From Candidatus Heimdallarchaeota archaeon (GTDB taxonomy: Archaea > Asgardarchaeota > Heimdallarchaeia > Hodarchaeales > Hodarchaeaceae), in contig RDOB01000004.1 in NCBI GenBank assembly GCA_011364965.1, forward strand, positions 262,036-326,035: 64,000 bases of DNA, written 5' to 3'. Under the pieces are notes generated by a model. It had not been told where the DNA came from. It made no database searches and saw nothing but the letters and a program-made list of their open reading frames with translations. This document shows positions 17,307 to 26,977 of this stretch, piece by piece. Each line of letters opens with the position of its first letter. Within the stretch, counting starts at the first letter, position 1. Made by a program: the position numbers and the translations under genes.

Positions 17307-17942
17307 ATGGTATTTCTAGCTAATGGGCATCAGATTGGATCACTAGCCTTAATCACTCTATTTCCTGTGATCTTAGTGTATTCTCTAGTATTTCCATTCC
17401 TAGGAATACTAGTGCCAGTTTTATTCCTAGGATTATGTTTTCACCTATTTTTTTATCGAGATCCAGAACGAGAAATTAAATTCGAAGATTTAATGGTATA
17501 TTCTCCGGCCAATGGCAAAGTTTTTGAAGTAGATCCTAATAAAAATGTTGTACGAATACGAATGACGCTTTTAGATGTACATGTCACTCGTATGCCAGTT
17601 TCAGGGAGAATTAAGGAAATAAGGAGACAAAAAGGGAAATACTGGCCATTTCTGCTAAATCTTTATAGAGGAACGGTCGAAAATACAAGACAACACATCA
17701 CACTTGAAACAAAACATGGTGAGATTGAACTAATTCAAATTGCAGGTATGATAGCTCGCAAAATTGAGTGCTATCACGAAGAAGAAACTTTTCTTGAGCA
17801 AGGAGAAAGGCTAGGCATTATCCATTATGGTAGTGAAGTTGATCTATTTTTACCAAGTAATAAATATGAAATAATTGTTCAAAAGGGAATTAAAACTGTC
17901 GCTGGAATGACCCCAATAGCGAAATATTCAAACAAAACATGA
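17307..17942 (+). CDS. psd: Archaetidylserine/phosphatidylserine decarboxylase
   Basis: The 211-residue short-form enzyme that converts the serine headgroup of membrane lipid to ethanolamine. It has an N-terminal hydrophobic region of two helices (residues about 8-48), then FFYRDPER, and the processing site YGSEVDLFLP where cleavage between Gly and Ser would create the pyruvoyl group. It starts 5 bp after atpA and is followed by the matching synthase gene, so the two lipid genes form a pathway pair. The link to atpA may be incidental. Confidence 0.88.
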   Translation: MVFLANGHQIGSLALITLFPVILVYSLVFPFLGILVPVLFLGLCFHLFFYRDPEREIKFEDLMVYSPANGKVFEVDPNKNVVRIRMTLLDVHVTRMPVSGRIKEIRRQKGKYWPFLLNLYRGTVENTRQHITLETKHGEIELIQIAGMIARKIECYHEEETFLEQGERLGIIHYGSEVDLFLPSNKYEIIVQKGIKTVAGMTPIAKYSNKT

Positions 17943-17964
17943 TTCAAACTTTAGGTGCGGAGAT

Positions 17965-18711
17965 TTGACGACCATCAATAAATATATAGTTATTGCGTTT
18001 ATTTTTACTGGATTAAACGCGGTTTGCGGATTGATTGGTATTATTGTGTCTATTTATCCCATATTTGCGTCAATTTATTTGCCTATGCAAATGATTATTT
18101 TGGGAGCAATCTTTGATTTTCTTGATGGAAAAATTGCCAAAAAATCTCCTGTTGAATTCAATTTAGGTATTTATTTAGATTCTCTTGGAGATATAATTTC
18201 TTTTGCTATACTTCCTGGCATAATGCTGTTAAATGCTCCTCTATTTGGAGTTGAACTTAAAGAATTGTCTTTGATATTTCAACTTGGAATAGCAGGATTT
18301 TATACATTATGTGGATGGGCAAGATTGATACGATTCTCTTTTCAACCGACTTTTAATTATTTTGAGGGATTTCCTTCTCCAGCTGCAGCATTACTAGTTG
18401 GTACTTGCGCAATTTTATCACAATTTCCTGAAATGCATTGGTTATTTTGGCCGAATGGAGTTATTCTTTCAATTATAGCAATATTAACTGGTGTAAATAT
18501 GGTTAATATGATAAAGTATCCCACTCCGAAACGTCAGATGAGATCTGATACAATATTTATTATTATTGCAGGAGTCATAGTACTGATTTTCTTTTTCCTT
18601 CCAGCTTTGCTGTCACTAATTGGAATTCTTGTTATCTCAATAGTTTATACCATTCTTGGTCCCTATTATTTCAGTACTACAGAAAAAACCAAATTAAGTC
18701 ATCTAAGTTAA
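17965..18711 (+). CDS. pssA: CDP-archaeol serine phosphatidyltransferase (archaetidylserine synthase)
   Basis: A 248-residue membrane protein of the CDP-alcohol phosphatidyltransferase family with about seven to eight hydrophobic helices. The signature DGx2ARx8Gx3Dx3D is present as DGKIAK (with K for R) ... G...D...D at about residues 54-77. It starts with TTG behind a GGAG. Together with the decarboxylase 22 bp upstream it would make archaetidylethanolamine. Its last 9 bases overlap the convergent regulator gene. Confidence 0.85.
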   Translation: MTTINKYIVIAFIFTGLNAVCGLIGIIVSIYPIFASIYLPMQMIILGAIFDFLDGKIAKKSPVEFNLGIYLDSLGDIISFAILPGIMLLNAPLFGVELKELSLIFQLGIAGFYTLCGWARLIRFSFQPTFNYFEGFPSPAAALLVGTCAILSQFPEMHWLFWPNGVILSIIAILTGVNMVNMIKYPTPKRQMRSDTIFIIIAGVIVLIFFFLPALLSLIGILVISIVYTILGPYYFSTTEKTKLSHLS

Positions 18712-19599
18712 GGTATCCATTACAATTCTGGTTAATGTATCTTGAACTTTGGACGTTTGATAGAGAGATTGTATAAATTGATTCAAATCGCTGATTTTTT
18801 CATGTCTAGTCTTAAGTAGTAAAGAATATTCCTGATTAGTTCGATATATATCCACAACACGATCATCAGTCAAACAATGAACAATTACTGGATCGTAATG
18901 ACCCAATGGGGCCTTAACTTCAACATACGCATGTATAAAATTTTTATCCCAATAATCAGTGTGTATCGTGAACCCTAAAATTACTCCCTCTTTTTTCCAT
19001 TTATTCATTTGACGTGAAATAGTGGGTTGAGACTTATTGAGGGAATTAGCCATTTTTCGTGTAGATGGAGGAAATAGACTGGTTTTCCCAAGATTTTGTA
19101 TTGTTTTGAGTCTAAGAAGTTCACTTCTTTTTAAAGGATGAAAGGTTTCAGGTACTAAGAATCCCCGTTCTTTATGAAGTTTGATAACTTCTATAAACTG
19201 ATATTTTTGAAACCCAGTCTCTCCAATTAATCCATAGAGATATTCCAGTGAGGAGAGAAAGGAATTTGTATTTGGATAATAAAATCGACCTATAAGTGAA
19301 TACTCCCCAGTTATTCCTTCCAGTGTAGAGAGAGTGTTACGATCATAATTCGTTAGTAACTCTGAAACTATACGAGGTTCATTTGGATTAGTTTTTAATA
19401 ACAAAAAAAAGATTCTCTGCTGAAATGAATGGGGATTGAGAGCAATTTGCCACGACTGAATGATTCCTGTTTCTTTCATAATTTTTATTCGCTTTTTAAC
19501 CTGTTTAGGGGTAAATTCTAGGCTTTCTGTTATTCCACGAAGTGACAAAGAAGATCTATTTCTAAGTAAATTAAGTATCTCTAAATCTTGTTCATACAT
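18703..19599 (-). CDS. Lrp/AsnC-like transcriptional regulator with two HTH domains
   Basis: A 298-residue protein built from two winged-helix units: residues 1-50 (LEILNLLRNRSSLSLRGITE) and about 165-215 (KMANSLNKSQPTISRQMNKW). Each is followed by a region that may be an Asp/Lrp-type sensor. It is divergent to adenosylhomocysteinase with a gap of 134 bp containing A/T-rich promoter sequence, so it could control methyl-cycle genes; that is inference from position. No ligand is evident. Confidence 0.72.
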   Translation of the reverse strand: MYEQDLEILNLLRNRSSLSLRGITESLEFTPKQVKKRIKIMKETGIIQSWQIALNPHSFQQRIFFLLLKTNPNEPRIVSELLTNYDRNTLSTLEGITGEYSLIGRFYYPNTNSFLSSLEYLYGLIGETGFQKYQFIEVIKLHKERGFLVPETFHPLKRSELLRLKTIQNLGKTSLFPPSTRKMANSLNKSQPTISRQMNKWKKEGVILGFTIHTDYWDKNFIHAYVEVKAPLGHYDPVIVHCLTDDRVVDIYRTNQEYSLLLKTRHEKISDLNQFIQSLYQTSKVQDTLTRIVMDTLT

Positions 19600-19733
19600 T
19601 CATCTTCAAATGTATCATAATAAATAATATATTATATATTTTTGCTTAATGATAGCTTTTTTCAAGAAAAAATGAATTTAAATTATATTCAAGATTATTG
19701 ATAACAATCAACTTTATTCCAGGAGAAAAGAGA

Positions 19734-21077
19734 ATGACATTAAGAACTAATATTGGAGAAAATTATGAGATAAGAGATGCCTCACTTAAAGATGAGGGAC
19801 TAAAAACAATGCAATGGGCTGAAAGTCGGATGCCTGTATTGCAACTGATAAGGAAGCGTTTCGCAAAGGAGAAACCACTTCAAAGCGTTCGAATTGGAGC
19901 ATGTTTGCATGTCACTAAGGAAACATCTCAACTTTGTGAAGCATGGATAGCAGGAGGTGCAGAGGTACATTTATGTGCTTCTAATCCACTATCAACGCAA
20001 GATGACATCACAGCAGCTTTAGTTGCCAGAGGAGTGAACGTTTTTGCGTGGAAGTTCATGGACACAGAAGGATATTACCGTTCGATCGGAAATGTAATAA
20101 AATCGCGTCCACATATAACAATTGACGATGGAGCTGATTTAGTTTCGATTCTTCACAAGCTCAAACGAGGGGAAGGAGGAGAAGACATCGAAGTTATCAA
20201 AAAGATTATTGGGAAAGAAAGAGATTTCATTGATGGCGTGTGGGCAGGAGCTGAAGAAACAACGACTGGCATCATTCGTTTAAAATCAATGGCGAAAGAA
20301 GGAGCTCTACTCTATCCTATTTTAGCTACAAATTCATCCCCATGTAAAACTCTTTATGATAATGTATATGGAACAGGACAATCGAGTATTGATGGAATTT
20401 TGAGAGCAACTGCAGATCTAATTGCTTCAAAGGTTTTTGTTGTCGCTGGATACGGACATTGTGGCAAGGGAGTAGCCATGCGGGCAAAGGGAATGGGTGC
20501 AAGAAGAGTCATTGTTACAGAAACAGAACCCCATGCTGCGCTTCAGGCGGTAATGGAAGGAATGGAAGTAATGCCCATGCACGAAGCTTGTAAAATTGCT
20601 GATATTATTATTACAGCAACTGGAAATAAAGATGTAGTCCGAAAAGAGCACTTTGAAACCATGAAAAATGAATGCTTAGTGTGCAATACTGGGCATTTTA
20701 ATGTGGAAATTAATATTCCTGACCTAGAAAAAATGGCATCAGTAAAAGTTAGAATCCGACCATTCGTAGACCAATATCAGCTTCCAGATGGACGAAAAAT
20801 TAATCTTTTGGGAGAAGGACGACTAATTAACCTTGCAGCGGCAGAAGGTCATTCAAGTGAGGTTATGGACCTCTCTTTCGCCTTACAAGCTTTAGCTACA
20901 GAGTATATTGTTAAGAATAAGGAAAATTTTACCAAAATAGGTGGTAAAGTTGTTGAAATTCCTGAAAATATCGACAATAACGTTGCGTATTTGAAATGTG
21001 ACGCTCTAGCAATCACTCTTGAAAAAATGACCCCAGAACAAGAAAAATATATTTCAAGCTGGAGATCAGGAACATAA
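19734..21077 (+). CDS. ahcY: Adenosylhomocysteinase
   Basis: It hydrolyses S-adenosylhomocysteine to homocysteine and adenosine, or the inosyl form in some archaea. The 447 residues include HVTKETSQL, the SNPLSTQDD loop, TIDDGADL, an NAD-binding Rossmann motif GYGHCGKG, and the C-terminal region that closes the neighbouring subunit's NAD site. ATG 19734 follows a GGAG about ten bases upstream, so the in-frame extension to 19698 is rejected as start. Confidence 0.94.
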   Translation: MTLRTNIGENYEIRDASLKDEGLKTMQWAESRMPVLQLIRKRFAKEKPLQSVRIGACLHVTKETSQLCEAWIAGGAEVHLCASNPLSTQDDITAALVARGVNVFAWKFMDTEGYYRSIGNVIKSRPHITIDDGADLVSILHKLKRGEGGEDIEVIKKIIGKERDFIDGVWAGAEETTTGIIRLKSMAKEGALLYPILATNSSPCKTLYDNVYGTGQSSIDGILRATADLIASKVFVVAGYGHCGKGVAMRAKGMGARRVIVTETEPHAALQAVMEGMEVMPMHEACKIADIIITATGNKDVVRKEHFETMKNECLVCNTGHFNVEINIPDLEKMASVKVRIRPFVDQYQLPDGRKINLLGEGRLINLAAAEGHSSEVMDLSFALQALATEYIVKNKENFTKIGGKVVEIPENIDNNVAYLKCDALAITLEKMTPEQEKYISSWRSGT

Positions 21078-21106
21078 AGGTACCCTGAATCTCTTATTTT
21101 CTTTTT

Positions 21107-21943
21107 CTAATTGATATATCCTTTCATCTGTTCAATCAAGTATCGTGTTAATTCGCTCTTTATTCGGTAATTTTGATAAAGATTTATTATATCCTTTTGA
21201 AAATTTGTTATGATTTTAGTATTGTATATTAGTTGAAGATTGTTATAGATAATTTTCTCTAAAATCAAATACTCAGGGGAAGCGGGACTTGGTTTCGGAT
21301 GTTGGTTTTTACCTTCAAGAAGCTTCAATGTTACCTCAGTCGTACAATTCCCGTTTGATACATCTATAATATGATTGACCATACGTCGAACTTGTTGCCA
21401 GAGAAATGATTTTGCTCCAAATCTTATTTGATGAACATTATCCTGATGTGATATGATTTCGGCAAATTTAAGACTTCTTATAGTGTTTTGAGGTTTTTCT
21501 GGGTCAAGCTTGGAAAAACTTGCGAAATCGTGACGTCCAGTTAATATATCCAATGTTTCTCGTGTCTTAGATAAATCTAGCTCATGATAAATGAAATAAG
21601 AATAGATTCGTAAAGCAGCATCAATCCGAGGGTCAAAATTTTCAGGAACTAATGAATATCCATAAATTCGTATAGACTTAGGGAGATATGAATTAATTTC
21701 TGTAATTATAGGAGGATTTTCAGATTTGATTGTCAATATCTGATATAACGCTCCAACTCCCCGATCTGTACGACTGGCATATTTTATGTCAAAATTGTCA
21801 TCTGAAAGCAAACGTGCTTTCTTCAGCGCAAAATAAATGATTGTGAGGATATTTTGCTGATTATAAAGTTGTTTACTAAATCCTGAATACTCAAATGATG
21901 GCAAATATCCAGAAAGAAGAGCATATTTCCTCATATTAGCCAT
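21107..21943 (-). CDS. truA: tRNA pseudouridine synthase TruA
   Basis: It makes pseudouridine at positions 38-40 of the anticodon arm. The catalytic Asp lies in YASRTDRGVGA near residue 60; HDFASFSK and the LWQQVRRMVNHI segment are also family marks. Full length at 278 residues. It begins one base after the stop of the Nog1 gene, so the two are in one transcript. Target positions 38-40 flank the 37/38 intron site used in several tRNAs here. Confidence 0.92.
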   Translation of the reverse strand: MANMRKYALLSGYLPSFEYSGFSKQLYNQQNILTIIYFALKKARLLSDDNFDIKYASRTDRGVGALYQILTIKSENPPIITEINSYLPKSIRIYGYSLVPENFDPRIDAALRIYSYFIYHELDLSKTRETLDILTGRHDFASFSKLDPEKPQNTIRSLKFAEIISHQDNVHQIRFGAKSFLWQQVRRMVNHIIDVSNGNCTTEVTLKLLEGKNQHPKPSPASPEYLILEKIIYNNLQLIYNTKIITNFQKDIINLYQNYRIKSELTRYLIEQMKGYIN

Positions 21944-21944
21944 C

Positions 21945-23033
21945 CTACAATTCTTTCAATCTTTTAGCTATTTCTTGATGATTTTTCTTATAGAAATTCT
22001 GAATTAGTTGAACAATTTCTCCTTGATCATTCATTGACACAAGAATAAACTCATTTTGAGGAATATTCAATGTCCAGTATTCCATGAGCTTTTCTTTCTG
22101 TTCCTCAGAAAGCAAATCCTTCTTCCCACAGATAATGAGGATTGGAATACCGACGAAATTTTTTTTAATCCCCTTAAGCAAATTTATTTGTTGGTTTAAT
22201 TCACTATTTTGTGTATAATCCAATATAAATATGATTGCAGTCGCTAATGTCTTTAATGCAGCAACTGCTCGTAATTCTATTTCATTCCTTTCTTCCAAAG
22301 ATCGATCAAGTAAACCTGGGGTATCTACAATTTGACAGGGTATTTCTGTAATAGGCTTTACAGCATCGGAACCTGCAAATACAGGGATGTTGAAATGACC
22401 AACAATCACCTCTTTTGTAGTAAATGGATAAACTCCTATTTCAGGTGCTGCTGCTGTCACTGCATTTACTAGAGAGCTCTTTCCAACATTTGGATATCCT
22501 GCGATGCAGATTGTTGGTTGCTCCATGTCAAATGCAGGCATATTTCTCATTTTAGCCCGAATATCTTCTATAAATTTCAATCTATCATCAAGTTTACGTA
22601 TTACTGATTTCATACGGCCATAAGCAGTCCGTCGGAGATGCTTTGCCTCAATAACAGTTTTTGCGTGCCAGACATCCCCTAAATATTCGCGTTTTATCTT
22701 CCAAATTACATCAGCGGATCCAGAAAAGGAACCCAAGGTTTTTCGAACCTTATCAACTCCGAAACTCATGTCTAGTATTTCAACATAATAATCGATGACT
22801 TCATCTGAACCAATATTAGGAAATTCTTCAACAATTTGGAATAAACGATTTCTTAACGCTTTTGATAATAATTCAATTCTAGTTGCCTCTTTCTTCCTTG
22901 CTCTTCGAATAAGGGGAACGTTTTCTGATGTTCCTTTGACTGATCTTTTCATTGCTTCATCATGAGCAATAGAAAACAGTTTTTCGGCACTAAGAATAGG
23001 TTTCATTGCACGAAATGGATTATTTGAAGGCAA
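21945..23033 (-). CDS. Nog1-type GTPase
   Basis: A 362-residue GTPase of the archaeal/eukaryotic Nog1 branch of the OBG family, implicated in large-subunit ribosome maturation. A helical N-terminal domain (about 1-165) is followed by the G domain with GYPNVGKSS, the T of switch I within YPFTTKEV, DTPGLLDRSLEERNEIE and a GKKDLL base-specificity motif (TKxD-like, with GKKD). The eukaryotic C-terminal extension is missing, as usual in archaea. It lies in a leftward cluster with truA, nadM and the RuvC-like gene. Confidence 0.88.
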   Translation of the reverse strand: MPSNNPFRAMKPILSAEKLFSIAHDEAMKRSVKGTSENVPLIRRARKKEATRIELLSKALRNRLFQIVEEFPNIGSDEVIDYYVEILDMSFGVDKVRKTLGSFSGSADVIWKIKREYLGDVWHAKTVIEAKHLRRTAYGRMKSVIRKLDDRLKFIEDIRAKMRNMPAFDMEQPTICIAGYPNVGKSSLVNAVTAAAPEIGVYPFTTKEVIVGHFNIPVFAGSDAVKPITEIPCQIVDTPGLLDRSLEERNEIELRAVAALKTLATAIIFILDYTQNSELNQQINLLKGIKKNFVGIPILIICGKKDLLSEEQKEKLMEYWTLNIPQNEFILVSMNDQGEIVQLIQNFYKKNHQEIAKRLKEL

Positions 23034-23058
23034 ATTTTATCTCACTCTTTTATATTAC

Positions 23059-23592
23059 TCAATCAGTTTTCTTAGATATGTTACGGATTCGTTCAATGCC
23101 ATCAATTGTACCAATTATCTTAATAACGGCTTTTGGAACCATCTTTTGCCAACGAGACCCCTCTAACATCAATTCACGGATTTTTGATCCGTTAAAATCG
23201 GTTCTATTGAACACTCCTGTCGGTTTTACGTCTATACCTGCTTCTTTGAATAATCTACGGGTATGATTATTATTTGTATAAGCTCGTGTAAAAGGAGGAC
23301 AATAACTTCGCACATGATGAATCCAAATGGAATTTCTAAAAAGATCAGGAATTGTAATAACAAAAACTTGATCCAAAGAAATTTCAGCTTCTTTTAGAGA
23401 TTCATGAATCATCCATACTCTTTCACCAGCTGTGAAAGGATTTTTCAGAGTATGGGATTCTTGTGTGCTCCCAATAGCTATAATTACTTCATTCTCTTCT
23501 GCTAGAATTTCTTTTACTACCATTAGATGACCAAGATGAAAAGGATTGAATCTCCCTACAAACAAACCTCTCTTCAAATCAATTCGACGCAT
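23059..23592 (-). CDS. nadM: Nicotinamide-nucleotide adenylyltransferase, archaeal NadM type
   Basis: It joins NMN and ATP to make NAD. The 177-residue protein has the nucleotidyltransferase motif GRFNPFHLGH near the start and the second ATP-binding segment FNGSKIRELM near the C-terminus. ATG 23592 is chosen because GAGG lies nine bases upstream; TTG 23607 is in frame. It overlaps the end of the RuvC-like gene by 14 bases, so translation is probably coupled. Confidence 0.91.
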   Translation of the reverse strand: MRRIDLKRGLFVGRFNPFHLGHLMVVKEILAEENEVIIAIGSTQESHTLKNPFTAGERVWMIHESLKEAEISLDQVFVITIPDLFRNSIWIHHVRSYCPPFTRAYTNNNHTRRLFKEAGIDVKPTGVFNRTDFNGSKIRELMLEGSRWQKMVPKAVIKIIGTIDGIERIRNISKKTD

Positions 23593-24394
23593 TTTGTTTG
23601 TCCTCAATACTCCTTTCTTTTATTCTTATTGCTTCTTGTATGGATAACTCACCCAAAGCGACAGAGGCTGCTAATTTGGTATCCAGAGTAATTTGGTTGT
23701 TTGATAATTCACGGCTCCACTTTTGAATCTCTTTTAGTCTACCTAGAGAAATATTTGTCGGTATTGGATGATTGAGTTCCTTTCCTGTTCTTTGTCCAAT
23801 TTTATATGCTGCAAGTTCGTCAGAAGATAATGATTTAGAGATAAATCCTCCAGAAACATTAGAAAACGCCTCTGGAACCAATTCAAACGATACTCGTTCA
23901 TCATCTTTAAAATATCTGAAGACCTTATTGAAGATGAGTTCAGAGACTGAGGTAGGTTGATCACCTATTCGAAATCTAATTTCTGAACTTGGAAAGGTCA
24001 ATAAGTAACGCTCAAGTTTTTTATTTAGTCCATTTAATTCAGAAGTTTCTGCAATCAGAAGCATCCCATCACAAATTACTGCAAGTCCAATCTCAGTCCC
24101 TGGATCTATTCCAATTATCATTCTTGTAAATTTAGGAGTGTTTTTTCTTGCAGCAAGGCTTATAATCTTTGGAATTAAGTCTTCATTAATTTCCTCTCTT
24201 TTAACATGCATGATAGGAATATCTATTGCTAAAGAACTTAAATTTTCGGTACTTACTACTAAATCGAAGTTTTTTTCTGCAGGGGGGTGATCTAAGGTAA
24301 AAAAAGTTGCTTTTACTCGCGTACCTCTTATTCCATTTAAGAATTTGAAGTAAAATCTGGTATCATTGGTATAAACTGCTACACGATATTTCAT
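23579..24394 (-). CDS. RuvC-like RNase H-fold protein, conserved archaeal, unknown role
   Basis: A 271-residue protein. Residues about 1-90 form an alpha/beta N-terminal region; from about 92 an RNase H-like fold begins with MIIGIDPGTEIGLAV, the Asp-bearing first strand typical of RuvC/YqgF nucleases. Later acidic residues lie in RIGDQP, FELVPE and LDTKLAASVAL, compatible with a catalytic set. Nuclease activity on branched DNA or RNA is a guess. It overlaps nadM, an arrangement that may reflect simple compactness. Confidence 0.62.
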   Translation of the reverse strand: MKYRVAVYTNDTRFYFKFLNGIRGTRVKATFFTLDHPPAEKNFDLVVSTENLSSLAIDIPIMHVKREEINEDLIPKIISLAARKNTPKFTRMIIGIDPGTEIGLAVICDGMLLIAETSELNGLNKKLERYLLTFPSSEIRFRIGDQPTSVSELIFNKVFRYFKDDERVSFELVPEAFSNVSGGFISKSLSSDELAAYKIGQRTGKELNHPIPTNISLGRLKEIQKWSRELSNNQITLDTKLAASVALGELSIQEAIRIKERSIEDKQNASN

Positions 24395-24561
24395 TCAAAA
24401 GACCTATCAATTCAATATCAATTCTATTTGAACTCGTTTTTATTTATTGAAGTTATCTATGGAAAAAAATAGGAATTTTTCATCTCACAAAAGCGTTCTC
24501 AGCAAATTAATTAAGCTTCGTTCACAAGAAACCTTTAACCCTGCAATCCGATGGCAATCCA

Positions 24562-25176
24562 ATGGTTCCTACTCTTTCTAGCTTATTACAGAGCAATCAT
24601 CAAGTAATTCAATTTTTTGGTCTACCTGGTACATATAAAACAACTTTAATGGTTCAAATTATTAAAGATGTCCTTTTAAAAAACACAAAACAGATCTACC
24701 TAATTGATACAAGTGGAAACTTTCCAATTATCAGATTAAAATCTCTAAAAGATTTATTACGTAATCTCATTGTATTTCATCCTAGATCATTAGAAGAGGA
24801 AGTTCTTCTTCTTGATGATATTAGTTTTCAGTTGTCTAAACCAGAGATTGTCTTACTTGTTGATGATGTTTTCTTTCATACAATTAGCCAAAATAGGGAG
24901 AATGATCACTTAAATTCTTATATCTTAGCCCAGCTTCAGAATATTTCTAAAACACTTGATTTCCCAATCATTCTAACAAATCAAGCACGGATGTTTGAAG
25001 ATGGAATTCATCCATATTTACAGAGGCTAACTTTACAATATCTTAATTGGCATTTACACTTTGAAAAGGGTATTAAAAGAAACTTGATCACGATTACGAT
25101 ATATAGGGGTACGGAATTCATTTCCACCAGAAATTATAGTATTGAGAACACTGGATTCTTAGTAATAGATGATTAG
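24562..25176 (+). CDS. RecA-superfamily ATPase, RadB-like
   Basis: A 204-residue stand-alone RecA-fold protein. Walker A is GLPGTYKTT at about residues 20-28 and Walker B is IVLLVDDVFF near residue 96; a loop with ILTNQARMFEDG follows. The size matches archaeal RadB, a recombinase mediator, but similarity is general and KaiC-like regulators are an alternative. It is convergent with mutL, with only 5 bp between its stop and the restored mutL stop. Confidence 0.6.
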   Translation: MVPTLSSLLQSNHQVIQFFGLPGTYKTTLMVQIIKDVLLKNTKQIYLIDTSGNFPIIRLKSLKDLLRNLIVFHPRSLEEEVLLLDDISFQLSKPEIVLLVDDVFFHTISQNRENDHLNSYILAQLQNISKTLDFPIILTNQARMFEDGIHPYLQRLTLQYLNWHLHFEKGIKRNLITITIYRGTEFISTRNYSIENTGFLVIDD

Positions 25177-25181
25177 GATGA

Positions 25182-26976
25182 TTATATTCGCCTTATTTGC
25201 TTTAACATTTCTTTATATGTGATCCTGAAATGTGTGGGACGACCATGAGCACATATGGTGGGATTTTCAGTTTCAGATAATTCTTTCAGGAGAGTAGCTG
25301 TTTGATGGATAAGAAATGGATTGACCTGCACGATAGGAACTATGGCATGCTATTATACTTAGTATTGTATTAAGCTGATCCTCTATCAATTTCTCAGGTA
25401 AAGTATCTAAGAACTCAATTAAAAATGGTCTTAAATCTTGATTTGATAGGATAGAGGGAATAGCATGGATAAAAATTTCACGATCATTGCTGTGTGGGAT
25501 TCTAATATCGAATCCCAGATCATTAAGAAGATTCAAGTGAGGTTTGATTATATTCTTCTGTTCTGGGGTTATATCAAATCGAAAGGGCTGAATAAAAGTT
25601 TGGGATTTGATTTGATTTAGATCGAGCTCCTTTTGAAGTCGTTCCAAATTGATCCGTTCATGAGATGCATGAAAATCTAGGATAACTAAATCATTAGTAG
25701 GAGTATCCTCTAAAAGCACAAATTCGTTTCCTAGCATCCCCCTATACCTAAGTTGGGATCCAAATAGATTAATTGTAGTTTTTCCTTTTTTTGAAGCTTT
25801 CATATTATATCCAGTATCATCTACCATCAGTTCTGTAGGAATAAATGATCTTTGTATAGATTGATGAAACTCATTAGGAATTGATTTGTTTTGTGATATA
25901 GATTTGATATTTGGTTGCGATAGAAGTTGCGTTTGTTTGCTAGATGTAATCGATGAGGGTTTAAAGGATGGTATAATATTAAATGCTTTTAAACAGTAAG
26001 AAACTGCTTCTTTTACGCCTCTTTGGATTTCTTCTTCTTCATAAAACTGTATTTCTTTTTTCTGGGGGTGAATATTTACATCAAATTCTTTTGGATCCAA
26101 TTCTAGAAATAAGAAAGCAATTGGAAATTCTTGCTTCATAAGATAGGAGCCAAACCCTTCCTCTAAAGCTGTTTGGAGGATTTTTGAGTGAATTCTTCTG
26201 TTATTTACATAAAAGAATTGGTACTTCCGATTTCGTCGGTGATAGCCTGAACGACTCAAATATCCCTGTATCTCTATTTTACCTCGTTTAATTATTCCCA
26301 TATCAATCAAAGAATCCGCAAATTCTTTCCCAAACACATTTTTTATTGCAGTAATTCTTAATTGTCCTTTAAATGTTTGAAATTCAATTTTATTGTCTTT
26401 AATATAAGTAAAAGAAATATTTGGAAATGCAATTGCATATTGCGAGATTATATTAAATATCGGAGATTCTTCAGCAAGAGCTGATTTTAAAAATTTCCTT
26501 CTCACATTATAATTAAAAAAAAGGTCTTTAATTTGAACAATTGTTCCTGAAGAGGGCATAGCTGTCTCTGTAAGGCTATAGTTATTGATATCTCCATTAG
26601 CAATAAGAATAGAAGCTACTTCATCCTCTTCAGTTTTGCTTGTGATTACGATTTTTGAGACAGATGCTATAGAATATAGCGCTTCTCCCCGAAAACCCAT
26701 TGTTTTAATACTATCTAAGTCTCTTTCAGATCGAATTTTGCTAGTAGAATGCCTTCTTAATGCTAATGGTAATTCATCAGCTTTAATCCCTGTGCCATTA
26801 TCTTTTACTTCAATGAGATCCTTTCCCCCGTTGATTATTAATAATCGAATTTCAGTTGATCCTGCGTCAATAGAGTTCTCTAAAAGTTCCTTCACAACTG
26901 AAGCAGGCCGTTCTATTACTTCTCCTGCAGCAATTTTACTGACACATGCTGGGTCTAGCTCTAAAATATGCGCCAT
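25182..26976 (-). CDS. mutL: DNA mismatch repair protein MutL, frameshifted near the 3' end
   Basis: Mismatch-repair ATPase acting with MutS. The GHKL domain shows ENSIDAGSTEI, DNGTGI and GFRGEAL; the C-terminal domain has LDFHASHERI (the metal-binding motif, usually DQHAxHE) and ACHSSYRAG. After RAG at about 25323 the frame closes early at 25273. In the +1 frame the sequence continues for about 45 codons as a normal MutL C-terminus with TENPTICAHGRPTH (family motif CPHGRP) to a stop at 25182. One extra base, a sequencing error or programmed shifting would explain it. It begins 1 bp after mutS. Confidence 0.88.
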
Positions 26977-26977
26977 T

